Assembly: GCF_002214185.1 (NCBI RefSeq)
Contig: NZ_CP022161.1
Span: 6,393,486 to 6,457,485, forward strand
Length of the DNA: 64,000 bases
Direction: 5' to 3'
Origin: Streptomyces capitiformicae
GTDB lineage: Bacteria; Actinomycetota; Actinomycetes; Streptomycetales; Streptomycetaceae
The notes beneath the pieces are model-generated. The model searched no databases. It saw nothing but the letters and a program-made list of their open reading frames with translations, and was not told the DNA's origin. Within the stretch, counting starts at the first letter, position 1, and every line of letters starts with the position of its first letter. Made by a program: the position numbers and the translations under genes. Positions 16,358-23,883 of the stretch are shown here, one piece after another.

Positions 16358-17059
16358 GTGGCCAGGCCGCTGATCGGTGTGAGTACGTATCTGGAGTCCG
16401 GGGCGCGCTGGGGTGTGTGGGAGCTGGAGGCGGCGCTGCTGCCGGTCGGCTATCCGCGGCTCGTACAGGCGGCGGGGGGTGTCGCCGCGATGCTTCCGCC
16501 AGACGATCCGGCGTACGCCGCGGAAGTCGTCGCGCGGCTTGACGGGCTGGTGATCGCGGGTGGGCCGGATGTCGATCCGTCGCGTTATGGGGCCGAGCGG
16601 TCGCCGCGTACGGGGCCGGCGGCGGCGGAGCGGGATGCGTGGGAGTTGGCGCTGATCGGCGCGGCGCTGTCGGCGGGGACTCCGTTGCTGGGGATCTGCC
16701 GGGGGATGCAGCTGTTGAACGTCGCGCTCGGGGGGACGCTCGTGCAGCACATCGACGACCATGTGGTGGAGGTGGGGGTGTTCGGGCGGCATGCGGTCAA
16801 GCCCGTGCCGGGGTCGCTTTATGCGGAGATCGTGCCCGAGGAGACGTTGGTGCCGACCTATCACCATCAGGCGGTGGATCGTCTTGGGGAGGGGCTGGTG
16901 GCTTCGGCGTATGCGGCGGACGGGACGGTGGAGGCGGTCGAGTTCGCCGGTGGGGTGGGGACGGGGGCGGGGGTGGGGTGGGTTTTGGGGGTTCAGTGGC
17001 ATCCGGAGATGGGGGAGGACGTTCGGGTGATGCGGGCGTTGGCGCTGGCCGCTGGTTGA
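16358..17059 (+). CDS. gamma-glutamyl hydrolase, class I amidotransferase fold (peptidase C26)
   Basis: This 233-residue enzyme is related to PuuD, which frees the amino acid from a gamma-glutamyl conjugate. The nucleophile Cys sits in LGICRGMQLLNVALGG and the His/Glu pair in GVQWHPEMGED. The segment GPDVDPSRYG is typical of the C26 family. It lies 73 bp after the GntR regulator and completes a cycle: ligation of glutamate to an amine (GlnA4), oxidation (ALDH/SDR), and removal of glutamate. GTG 16358 follows GAGGGAG at the right spacing. A TTG seven codons upstream is less likely. Confidence 0.88.
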   Translation: MARPLIGVSTYLESGARWGVWELEAALLPVGYPRLVQAAGGVAAMLPPDDPAYAAEVVARLDGLVIAGGPDVDPSRYGAERSPRTGPAAAERDAWELALIGAALSAGTPLLGICRGMQLLNVALGGTLVQHIDDHVVEVGVFGRHAVKPVPGSLYAEIVPEETLVPTYHHQAVDRLGEGLVASAYAADGTVEAVEFAGGVGTGAGVGWVLGVQWHPEMGEDVRVMRALALAAG

Positions 17060-17183
17060 GTCGGTTTTTCTCGCCCCGCGGCCCCTACCCGTCCCATCCA
17101 CGTCCCATCCACGTCCCATCCCCCAGGGCTGCCGCCCCTTCGACCCCGCTGCGCCTTCCAGCTCGGGGGCCTCCGGTTCGTTG

Positions 17184-17241
17184 GCGAGTGCGGGTTGTTC
17201 GTGGCTTGTCGCGCAGTTCCCCGCGCCCCTTGCAGGGGCGC
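17184..17241. repeat. dispersed repeat copy ending in a bidirectional terminator hairpin
   Basis: The sequence GGCGAGTGCGGGTTGTTCG and then GCGCAGTTCCCCGC matches the repeat arms at 2067-2094. It ends in the perfect stem GCGCCCCT-TGC-AGGGGCGC (17223-17241), six bases beyond the LysR stop at 17247. It probably terminates both the gamma-glutamyl hydrolase and the LysR transcripts. Three partial copies of a 12-bp unit (CGTCCCATCCAC) lie just before it at about 17091-17121. Confidence 0.7.
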
Positions 17242-17246
17242 TTCGG

Positions 17247-18188
17247 TCAGCCGGTGGCGCCTCGGGTCAGGCTCAGTAGGTCTCTTGCTGGGCCTGCGGG
17301 TCTGTGGCCCGTTGGCCAGACCGCTCGTAGGGCTCGGCGTAGGCGGATGCCCTCTACGGGGATGCGGACCAGGCGGCGGGCGGAGAGTTCCTCGCCCAGG
17401 GCGAGCTCGCTCAGGACGGCGGGGCCGGCGCTGCTGAGGGCGGAGGACTTGACCGCCGTGGTGGAGGAGAGCTCGATGAGGGGGCGGGCGAGGCCGCCGA
17501 GGGCCCCTTCCAGGACCTGGCGGGTGCCGGAGCCCTTTTCGCGGAGGATCAGGGGGGTCGAGGCAAGCTCCGCCGCGTCCAGCGGCTTGCGGCGGCGGGC
17601 CCAGGGGTGGTCGGGGGCCGTCACGACGATCAGGTGGTCGTGGGCTATGACCGCAGCGTCCAGGCCGGCCGGTACGGTCGGTCCCTCCACGAAGCCCAGG
17701 TCTGCCTCGTCTGCCAGCAGCCGCTCCGCGACCACCGTCGAGTTGCCCGCGAGCAGCGAGACCGCCGTGTCCGGGCGCTCGGCGCGCAGCGCGATGAGCC
17801 AGCCCGGGAGCAGATACTCGGCGATCGTCATGCTCGCGGCGACCCGCAGACGCGAGTCGCGCCGGTCCCGCAGCGCCTGCGCGCCCACGTCGAACGCCTC
17901 GGCCGCCTCCACGATCCGCCGGGCCCAGTCCGTGACCAGCGCCCCCGCGTCCGTGAGGCTGGACCCACGCGGCGACCGGTCCACCAGGGCCACGCCCAGC
18001 TGCCGCTCCATCGAACGGATCCGGCTGCTCGCCGCCGGCTGAGTGATCCCCAACGACTGGGCTGCCCGCCCGAGCGAGCCGAGCCGTGCGACGGCCAGCA
18101 GCAGCTCGAGGGCGCCCAGATCCGGCACACGATGGGCCAGCCCGGCGCTCCGCTCCACACGCGCATGGTCACGATCACGGTCGCTCAT
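17247..18188 (-). CDS. LysR-family transcriptional regulator
   Basis: This 313-residue regulator has the LysR winged helix (LELLLAVARLGSLGRAAQSLGITQPAASSRIRSMERQLG, about 26-65) and a periplasmic-binding-protein-like effector domain starting near LRVAASMTIAEYLLPGWL. The first 22 residues are an Arg/Asp-rich extension. No obvious divergent partner gene is adjacent: the upstream neighbour is an XRE regulator on the same strand, separated by a large inverted repeat. Its target is therefore unknown. ATG 18188 is used, with no strong ribosome-binding site. Confidence 0.9.
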   Translation of the reverse strand: MSDRDRDHARVERSAGLAHRVPDLGALELLLAVARLGSLGRAAQSLGITQPAASSRIRSMERQLGVALVDRSPRGSSLTDAGALVTDWARRIVEAAEAFDVGAQALRDRRDSRLRVAASMTIAEYLLPGWLIALRAERPDTAVSLLAGNSTVVAERLLADEADLGFVEGPTVPAGLDAAVIAHDHLIVVTAPDHPWARRRKPLDAAELASTPLILREKGSGTRQVLEGALGGLARPLIELSSTTAVKSSALSSAGPAVLSELALGEELSARRLVRIPVEGIRLRRALRAVWPTGHRPAGPARDLLSLTRGATG

Positions 18189-18216
18189 AACTTCAGCTTA
18201 TGCCGGGGTGTGGAGT

Positions 18217-18325
18217 GCCTGAGAGCTCGGGTGAGTGCGGTTGCGATCGCGGGCGCGGGGAACTGCGCGAGCACCCCCACGCACCCGCAGCCGCCAACCC
18301 GACCGAACCACCCGAGCTCTCAGGC
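18217..18325. repeat. perfect 17-bp inverted repeat enclosing a dispersed-repeat core
   Basis: GCCTGAGAGCTCGGGTG (18217-18233) is exactly complementary to 18309-18325. The 75-bp spacer contains GCGCGGGGAACTGCGCG, the core shared with 2131-2150. The right arm includes the stop codon of the XRE gene. A degenerate left-arm copy (GCGCCTGAGAACTCGGG) occurs at 2022-2038, so the unit is a family of mobile-looking palindromes. Confidence 0.85.
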
Positions 18326-18922
18326 GCCCCCCGCTCGGCCGCGCCCCCCGTGCCGGTCCTCCAGGGCCTCGATGTGGTCGGCGACGGCCACCACGATCAC
18401 CCGGGTGTCGGGCACGGTGGCCCGCCACCGGTGCCGTACGCCGCCGGACATGTACAGCGTGTCGCCGCGCCCGAGCCGGTGGGCGCGTCCCTCGGCCTCG
18501 ACCTCGACGGCACCGTCGGCGACGTACATCAGCTCGTCGTTGCGGTGCTGGACCTCGCGGCCCTCGTCGTGGTCGCCGGTGAACTCCATGGCGTGCAGCT
18601 GGTGGTGACCGCGCACCAGGGAGCGCGAGTGGGAGTCGGCGGGCGTGAACGCATCGTCGGCGGCGCCGGCGGCGCGTACGACGTCGACACTGCACGCCGG
18701 GTCGGCCGCGGCGAGCAGTTCGACGGCGGTGGTGCCGAGTGCGTCAGCGATGCGTTCCAGGGAGGGCTTGCTGGGGCGGGCCCTCTCGTTCTCGACCTGG
18801 CTGAGGAAGGGGACCGACAGGCCGCTGCGCTCGGCCACGACGGAGAGGGTGAGCTCCAGTGCCCGGCGCCGCCGCCGGACGGCCGCGCCCACCCGAAGGG
18901 GCTGTTCTTTGTGGTCGCCCAT
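18320..18922 (-). CDS. XRE-cupin transcriptional regulator
   Basis: This 200-residue regulator has an N-terminal XRE helix-turn-helix (LELTLSVVAERSGLSVPFLSQVENERARPSKPSLERIA) and a C-terminal cupin barrel (HRNDELMYVADGAVEVEAEG, then HRLGRGDTLYMSGGVRHRW) that would sense a small molecule. This architecture matches PuuR-like repressors of amine and amino-acid catabolism. Its nearness to the gamma-glutamyl module is suggestive only. ATG 18922 follows AAGGAGGG at about ten bases. An ACTCATC/GATGAGT inverted repeat at 19012-19040 in its upstream region is a possible operator. The stop lies inside a 17-bp inverted-repeat arm. Confidence 0.9.
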   Translation of the reverse strand: MGDHKEQPLRVGAAVRRRRRALELTLSVVAERSGLSVPFLSQVENERARPSKPSLERIADALGTTAVELLAAADPACSVDVVRAAGAADDAFTPADSHSRSLVRGHHQLHAMEFTGDHDEGREVQHRNDELMYVADGAVEVEAEGRAHRLGRGDTLYMSGGVRHRWRATVPDTRVIVVAVADHIEALEDRHGGRGRAGGA

Positions 18923-19117
18923 AGCTCCGGCTCCCTCCTTCGCTCGTCGGTCGGCTCTCGGACGCCTACGGGTCCGGTTACGGATGCCCACCGGCCCGGG
19001 GCTCATACAGGACTCATCCGGCGCACATCTCCTGATGAGTTCTCTGCACCCTACGCATGTTCGGCAAACCGTTTCATGCGCCCGTCACATCCCTGTAAAC
19101 CGGGGAGGGGTTCATGC

Positions 19118-20119
19118 TCACAGTTCGCGCCAGTAGACGAGCTGTCCCGCCTCGCCGTGCGCCGCCCCCTCCCGCGGTACGAAGAGGCTGACCAGGAGCG
19201 CGGGACGCCCCTCGGGCGTGGTGAGGACGGTGGCCGACGGGTTGGCCAGGGCCTCGCTGCCGCCATGGGTGCGCGGAGTGAGACGGTCGGCGCGCCCGGT
19301 CACCGGATCGTAGGCGTACGTCCGCCAACTGCCGAAGTCGTCGCGCCGGTGCTGGCCCTCGATCAGCACGATGGGTTCGCCACCCAGTGCAACGCGGGTG
19401 CGGTCGCCGATGTTCCCGGCCGTCCCCCAGGCCGCGACGGCACGGTCCAGCCGGTCATCGGGCTCGGCGCGCCAGGTGGTGAAGTCCCGTAGCCGGGCGC
19501 GGAGTTGGCGGTCCGTGCCGCAGGACTCCTGGTAGTGGCCGGTGAGTTCGATCGTGTCGCCGTCCACGGCGGTGACGTCGGGCGTGCCCTCGGCACAGCG
19601 CGAGAGGGTGCGGGGTGCGTCGAAGGCGCGGTCGGCCTCACCTGTCAGAAGGGCGTCGAGATCGGGGTAGCCGCGGACCGCGATGTGGTTGTCCGGATCT
19701 TTCTCGTACGCCAGTACGTAACCGCCACGTCCGTTCGGTACGAGTGAGGCCTGGCTGGTGCCCGGGCCGAAGTCGTGGCGGCGGGTCCAGGTGCGCAGAT
19801 CGGTCGAGGTGGCGACGGCCGCGTGGAAGCGGCCGTCGGGGAGGGTCGAGTGGTAGACCGCGAGGTAGGTGCCGTCCGGGGTCTGGGTGATCTCGGCGGT
19901 GTCCATGGTCCGGCCCGTGTGGTCCCGTACGTCGTACGCGTGGCCGTCGGCCTGTCGTACGTCGCCGGCCAGCTCGGCGAACCTGGCGGTCGCGGGGGAC
20001 GCCGGCGCCACCTTCGTGAGCGGCAGCGCGTCGCCTGCGGCGGCGAGCAACGGGACGGTGAGGGCGAGCGCGAGCGCCAGGGCGGCGGGGGCGAGGCGGC
20101 GTGTGGGCATTGTGGGCAT
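19118..20119 (-). CDS. secreted protein, probable beta-propeller
   Basis: This 333-residue exported protein has a signal peptide (RRLAPAALALALALTVPLLAAAGDA). The mature part shows repeated Asp-x-x-x-Trp and Gly-Thr-Tyr-Leu-Ala patterns (PDGTYLAVYHSTLPDG, STDLRTWTRRHDF, GGYVLAYEKDP), resembling the five-bladed propellers of GH43-like proteins. No glycosidase catalytic residues can be assigned with confidence, so no enzymatic function is claimed. A Cys pair (SRCAEG and ESCGTD) may form a disulfide. ATG 20119 is used; a second in-frame ATG lies three codons on. Upstream lies decayed DNA. Confidence 0.75.
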   Translation of the reverse strand: MPTMPTRRLAPAALALALALTVPLLAAAGDALPLTKVAPASPATARFAELAGDVRQADGHAYDVRDHTGRTMDTAEITQTPDGTYLAVYHSTLPDGRFHAAVATSTDLRTWTRRHDFGPGTSQASLVPNGRGGYVLAYEKDPDNHIAVRGYPDLDALLTGEADRAFDAPRTLSRCAEGTPDVTAVDGDTIELTGHYQESCGTDRQLRARLRDFTTWRAEPDDRLDRAVAAWGTAGNIGDRTRVALGGEPIVLIEGQHRRDDFGSWRTYAYDPVTGRADRLTPRTHGGSEALANPSATVLTTPEGRPALLVSLFVPREGAAHGEAGQLVYWREL

Positions 20120-20302
20120 GGGGGCTCACAGGAACGGGTGGGGCGGGCAGTCGAGAGTACGGGCGCCTGCCCGGTCCCGAGCGCGCGAAGAGAGGTGGGG
20201 TTCGCCACATGGCTCGCCCCACCCCTCTGTACGGCCCGTCAGGGGCTGTGGACCCTCCAGACGCCGTGGGCGTCCATCTGTCCGCCGCGTCCGGGTTCCG
20301 GC

Positions 20303-20942
20303 TGATGAAGGAGGCCACGTAGTCGTCGGCCGGGCGGAGGAGGATGTCCTCGGCGGTACCGGTCCGGACGATACGGATCGGCGTCCGTGGCGAGGGCGCG
20401 GGCCAGACCGACGCGCTGCTGCATACCGCCGGACAGCTCGTCGGGCCAGGACTTCTCCCAGCCCGCCAGGCCGCACAGGGCGAGCGCCTCGGTGGCGCGT
20501 TTCTCGCGTTCGGCGCGCGGAACGCCCTGGACCTCCAGGCCGTACGCGGCGTTCTCCAGGACGCTGCGGTGCGGGAAGAGCGCGAAGTGCTGGAAGACCA
20601 TGCTGATGCCGTGCGCTCGGACCGCCCGCAGTTCGCGGTCGCTCAGCGCGGTCAGGTCCCGGCCGCCGAAGCGGACGTGGCCGACCGTGGCTCCAGGAGC
20701 CCGTTGAGCATGCGCAGCAGGGTGGACTTGCCGGAGCCGGACAGGCCCATGACGACGAAGATCCGGCCTGCCTCCACCGTGAAGGAGGCGTCGATCACGG
20801 CGGCGGTCGATCACGGCGGCGGTGGTGCCGTCGGCGCGCAGTACGGCGCGGGCTGTGCCGGCGCGCAGGCGGTCCACCGCTTGGTCGGGTCTTCTGCCGA
20901 AGACCTTGTACAGGTTCTCGGCCTGGAGCCTGGAGCCTGGAG
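20303..20942 (-). pseudogene. broken ABC transporter ATP-binding gene (glycine betaine/proline type)
   Basis: The minus strand carries recognisable pieces of a ProV/OpuAA-like ATPase. The N-terminus reads LQAENLYKVFGRRPDQAV. Walker A ([19 protein letters not shown]) is in another frame, and the Q-loop to signature part (GISMVFQHFALFPHRSVLEN, then DELSGGMQQRVGLARALATD) is present. The C-terminal fragment RIVRTGTAEDILLRPADDY follows directly. Three lesions are visible: a duplicated 16-bp unit (20791-20806 and 20807-20822), a one-base loss near 20690 in LLEPT, and an internal deletion at about 20374-20380 that removes Walker B and the H-loop. The first two lesions compensate in frame but leave Walker A mistranslated. 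No permease or binding protein remains nearby. Confidence 0.85.
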
Positions 20943-21259
20943 GGCTGAGTGGCTGACACAGATACCTCTCGGTCCGCAAACAGGACAGCCCGCCTCCCCC
21001 GCCCGCAGGACGGCCGTGGAGCACGGCGGGATCGGCCCGCCCGACCGGTGGCATCACACTGTTGACACCAGGTCTCCACAGGTCGGCACGCCAGCCTTGC
21101 GTTGCTCCGGGGCTGCACGTGCCCACGCCCGAGCAGGGCAAACGGGAAAGTGGCCGGCTTCGCAGATCGTTCACTGGTGCACACGTGCGGCGCGTACGCC
21201 TGGCGCGTGCACGGGTCCGCGTCCGCGTCGGGGACAGCCTGTCGGTGGGGTACGGCATG
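20943..21259. other. non-coding stretch before the exonuclease gene
   Basis: These 317 bases lie between the broken ATPase and the exonuclease. I see no open frame with Streptomyces codon bias on either strand. A TTGACA (21061-21066) could be a -35 element on the plus strand, but no matching -10 is clear. The stretch may be residue of the lost transporter operon. Confidence 0.5.
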
Positions 21260-22189
21260 ATGCGGGGCGTGACCCGACGCCTGATGCTCCTCGACACCGC
21301 CTCGCTCTACTTCCGCGCCTACTTCGGGATGCCGGAGTCCGTGAAAGCCCCGGACGGCACCCCGGTGAACGCCGTGCGCGGGCTGCTGGAGTTCATCGAC
21401 CGCCTGGTCCGGGACCATCGGCCGACGGACCTGGTGGCGTGCATGGACGCGGACTGGCGGCCACACTGGCGGGTCGAGCTGATCCCCTCCTACAAGGCGC
21501 ACCGCGTCGCCGAGGAGCACGCGGTCGGGCCCGACGAGGAGGAGGTGCCGGACACCCTGTCGCCGCAGGTGCCGGTCATCGAGGCGGTGCTGGACGCGCT
21601 CGGTATCGCGCGCGTGGGCGTCGCCGGGTACGAGGCGGACGACGTGATCGGCACGTTCACGGCCCTCGCGAAGGAGCCGGTCGACATCGTCACCGGCGAC
21701 CGCGACCTGTATCAGCTGGTCGAGGACGCGCGCGAGGTGCGCGTGCTGTACCCGCTCAAGGGCGTGGGGACGCTGCAGCTCACCGATGAGGCGGCGCTGC
21801 GCGAGAAGTATGGGGTGGACGGCCGGGGGTACGTGGATCTGGCTCTGCTGCGCGGCGACCCGAGCGACGGACTGCCGGGGGTGCCCGGCATCGGCGAGAA
21901 GACGGCCGCGAAGCTGCTCGACCGGTTCGGCGACCTGGCCGGCATCATGGCCGCGGTCGACGACCCGGCGGCCAGTCTCACCCCGTCGCAGCGCAAGCGG
22001 CTCGACGAGGCGCGCTCTTATGTTGCGGTCGCACCCAGGGTCGTGCGGGTGGCCGTCGACGTACCGTTGCCGGACGTCGACACGGCACTGCCGCGGACAC
22101 CGCGGGACCCGGCCACACTGGAGGCGCTCGCCACGCGCTGGGGTCTGGGGGGATCGTTGCAGCGGCTGCTCACGACACTTCAGGGGTGA
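21260..22189 (+). CDS. 5'-3' exonuclease (PolA N-terminal/FEN family)
   Basis: This 309-residue protein is a stand-alone flap endonuclease/5'-3' exonuclease, equivalent to the N-terminal domain of DNA polymerase I. Metal-binding acidic motifs are visible: LMLLDTASLYFRAYFG, AGYEADDVIGTFTALA and DIVTGDRDLYQLVED. The helix-hairpin-helix DLALLRGDPSDGLPGVPGIGEKTAAKLL for DNA binding follows. It is expected to process primers or repair intermediates. Tandem ATGs occur at 21257 and 21260 and a GTG at 21269; no ribosome-binding site is seen, so a leaderless message is likely. It stands alone between decayed sequence and an iron-regulated gene. Confidence 0.92.
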   Translation: MRGVTRRLMLLDTASLYFRAYFGMPESVKAPDGTPVNAVRGLLEFIDRLVRDHRPTDLVACMDADWRPHWRVELIPSYKAHRVAEEHAVGPDEEEVPDTLSPQVPVIEAVLDALGIARVGVAGYEADDVIGTFTALAKEPVDIVTGDRDLYQLVEDAREVRVLYPLKGVGTLQLTDEAALREKYGVDGRGYVDLALLRGDPSDGLPGVPGIGEKTAAKLLDRFGDLAGIMAAVDDPAASLTPSQRKRLDEARSYVAVAPRVVRVAVDVPLPDVDTALPRTPRDPATLEALATRWGLGGSLQRLLTTLQG

Positions 22190-22334
22190 GGAGGGGACGG
22201 AACGCCGGGGGATGGGACGGCACTTGGGTTGCGAGGGCCCCGAGCCACTCGTGAGAGCCCTGAGGCGCGACTCACATCGCGAAGATGTGGTCCCCGCGGC
22301 GAACATGGGGCGTTCATGAAGGGAAGATGATAAC

Positions 22335-22353
22335 TTAGGTAAGCCTTAGCTAG
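22335..22353. promoter_or_regulatory. iron box (DmdR/IdeR-type operator)
   Basis: TTAGGTAAGCCTTAGCTAG matches the 19-bp TTAGGTTAGGCTAACCTAA-like iron box of DtxR-family repressors. It begins 36 bp before the start codon of the siderophore-interacting protein gene, in an AT-rich patch. Repression in iron-replete cells is expected. Confidence 0.85.
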
Positions 22354-22370
22354 GTATTTGGGAGGCTGTC

Positions 22371-23228
22371 ATGGCAGAGCGTCCGGTACGCAGGACCCCG
22401 AAGCCCCACTCCGCGCGAGTCGTCCGCACCGAGCGGCTCACCCCGCACATGCAGCGGGTCGTCCTCGGCGGCGACGGCCTCGCCGAGTTCAGCACACGCG
22501 GCAGCACCGACCATTACGTCAAGCTCCTGTTCGGCCCCGAGGGCGTGACCTACCCCGAGCCCTTCGACATGGAGCGCATCCGCGCGGAGTTCTCCCGGGA
22601 CCAGTGGCCCGTGACCCGGACGTACACCGTACGTGCCTGGGATCCCGAACTGCGCGAGCTGACCATCGACTTCGTGCTCCACGGCGACGAGGGCCTCGCC
22701 GGCCCCTGGGCGACGCGGGTCCAGCCGGGCGAACTGGTCCGCTTCCTGGGCCCCGGCGGTGCGTACGCGCCCAACCCGGAGGCCGACTGGCATCTCCTCG
22801 TCGGCGACGAGAGCGCCCTGCCCGCGATCGGCGCCTCGCTGGAGGCCCTGCCCGACGGGGCCCGGGTCCACGCGCTCGTCGAGGTCGCCGGCCCCGAGGA
22901 GGAGCAGAAGATCAACTCCGACGTGGACGTCGTCTGGCTGCACCGCGGGGACCGCCCTGTCGGCTCGGTCCTCGTCGAGGCCGTACGCGCGCTGGAGTTC
23001 CCCGAGGGCCGACTGCACGCTTTCGTGCACGGCGAGGCGGGCTTCGTGAAGGAGCTGCGCCGGCTGCTGCGCGTCGAGCTTCAGATTCCGCGCGAGGACC
23101 TGTCGATCTCCGGCTACTGGCGCCTCGGCCACGACGAGGACGGCTGGCAGGCGTCGAAGAAGGAGTGGAACGCGCGCGTGGAGGCCGAGCAGGAAGGCGA
23201 GCAGGAGGGCGTGTCCACACCAGCGTGA
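22371..23228 (+). CDS. siderophore-interacting FAD/NAD(P)H reductase
   Basis: This 285-residue flavoprotein is of the SIP/ViuB family, which releases iron from imported ferric siderophores by reduction. The FAD-binding signature VTRTYTVRAWDPE and the flavin-ring motif WATRVQPGELVRFLGPGG are present, with the SIP C-terminal YWRLGHDEDGWQASKKEW. ATG 22371 follows GGGAGG at five bases. The iron box directly upstream shows iron control. It is a single-gene unit here with no transporter or siderophore synthase next to it, so it likely serves siderophores imported by systems elsewhere. Confidence 0.95.
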   Translation: MAERPVRRTPKPHSARVVRTERLTPHMQRVVLGGDGLAEFSTRGSTDHYVKLLFGPEGVTYPEPFDMERIRAEFSRDQWPVTRTYTVRAWDPELRELTIDFVLHGDEGLAGPWATRVQPGELVRFLGPGGAYAPNPEADWHLLVGDESALPAIGASLEALPDGARVHALVEVAGPEEEQKINSDVDVVWLHRGDRPVGSVLVEAVRALEFPEGRLHAFVHGEAGFVKELRRLLRVELQIPREDLSISGYWRLGHDEDGWQASKKEWNARVEAEQEGEQEGVSTPA

Positions 23229-23270
23229 CCCCCGGGCCGGGTCCGCCTCCAGCCTCCGCCCGCCGCCCTG

Positions 23271-23333
23271 CCCTCCGCCCTCCGCCCTCCGCCCTCCGCC
23301 CTCCGCCCTCCGCCCTCCGCCCTCCGCCCTCCG
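23271..23333. repeat. nine tandem heptamers CCCTCCG
   Basis: Nine exact 7-bp units lie just downstream of the siderophore-interacting protein gene. The tract is strand-asymmetric (pyrimidine-rich) and noncoding. It resembles the TTCAGAC and CCTGGAG heptamer arrays elsewhere in the window. Confidence 0.95.
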
Positions 23334-23427
23334 CAGGACAAAGCCCGGCTCACCCGTCTGAATGAACACATGGGTGTTCGGCAGGTGAGAAGCCCACGAG
23401 TGTTCGGCAGGCGAGGACACGTCATAG

Positions 23428-23871
23428 GAACACGGCGCTGGTCGCCACGGCCTTGACCTCGCCCCTCGGCGCCCGGCACGGCAAGCCGACCCAGGACTGA
23501 CTGGACCTCATCGGCCAGGTCTACGCGCAGGAGGAGCAGAACGCCCGCTCCACCACCGACTGCTCCAAGCCCCCGGACGACGCCGCCGAGCCCCGCCCCG
23601 ACTCCGCCTACACGGGCACCTACCGCAACGCCTACTACGGCCCCCTGACCGTCACCGAGTCGGAGGCGAACTCGCCCTGCGTCTGGGCCCGAAGCCGATG
23701 ACGTTCCGTCTGACCCACTACGACGGCGACACCTTCTCCTTCGAAACGGTCGGCGAGAACGCGAGCGGCCCCTCCGGCGTCACGTTCCGCGGCGACCAGG
23801 GCGGCACGGCGACACAGGTGACGATCGGGGCGTTCGACAAAGGCGGCTTGGGAACGTTCAGGCGGGGATAG
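23428..23871 (+). pseudogene. C-terminal remnant of a beta-lactamase-family serine hydrolase
   Basis: Across two frames the plus strand encodes the C-terminal barrel found after beta-lactamase-family domains. The fragments are ATALTSPLGARHGKPTQD then a stop, LDLIGQVYAQEEQNARSTTD, DSAYTGTYRNAYYGPLTVTE, a frameshift at about 23670-23690, then LGPKPMTFRLTHYDGDTFSF and VTFRGDQGGTATQVTIGAFD to TAG 23871. The whole catalytic N-terminal domain (SxxK motif) is missing. The homology is read from residue pattern (YTGTYxNxYYGP, THYDGDTF). The gene is dead by truncation, an internal stop and a frameshift. Confidence 0.75.
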
Positions 23872-23883
23872 GGGGTTGACGGG

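Noticed and set aside
18320..18922. XRE-cupin regulator as a member of the gamma-glutamyl operon
   Set aside because: A LysR gene and a large inverted repeat lie between, and no shared operator was found; kept only as a possibility.
23271..23333. CCCTCCG array considered as a CRISPR or regulatory array
   Set aside because: There are no spacers and the unit is only 7 bp; a slippage repeat explains it.
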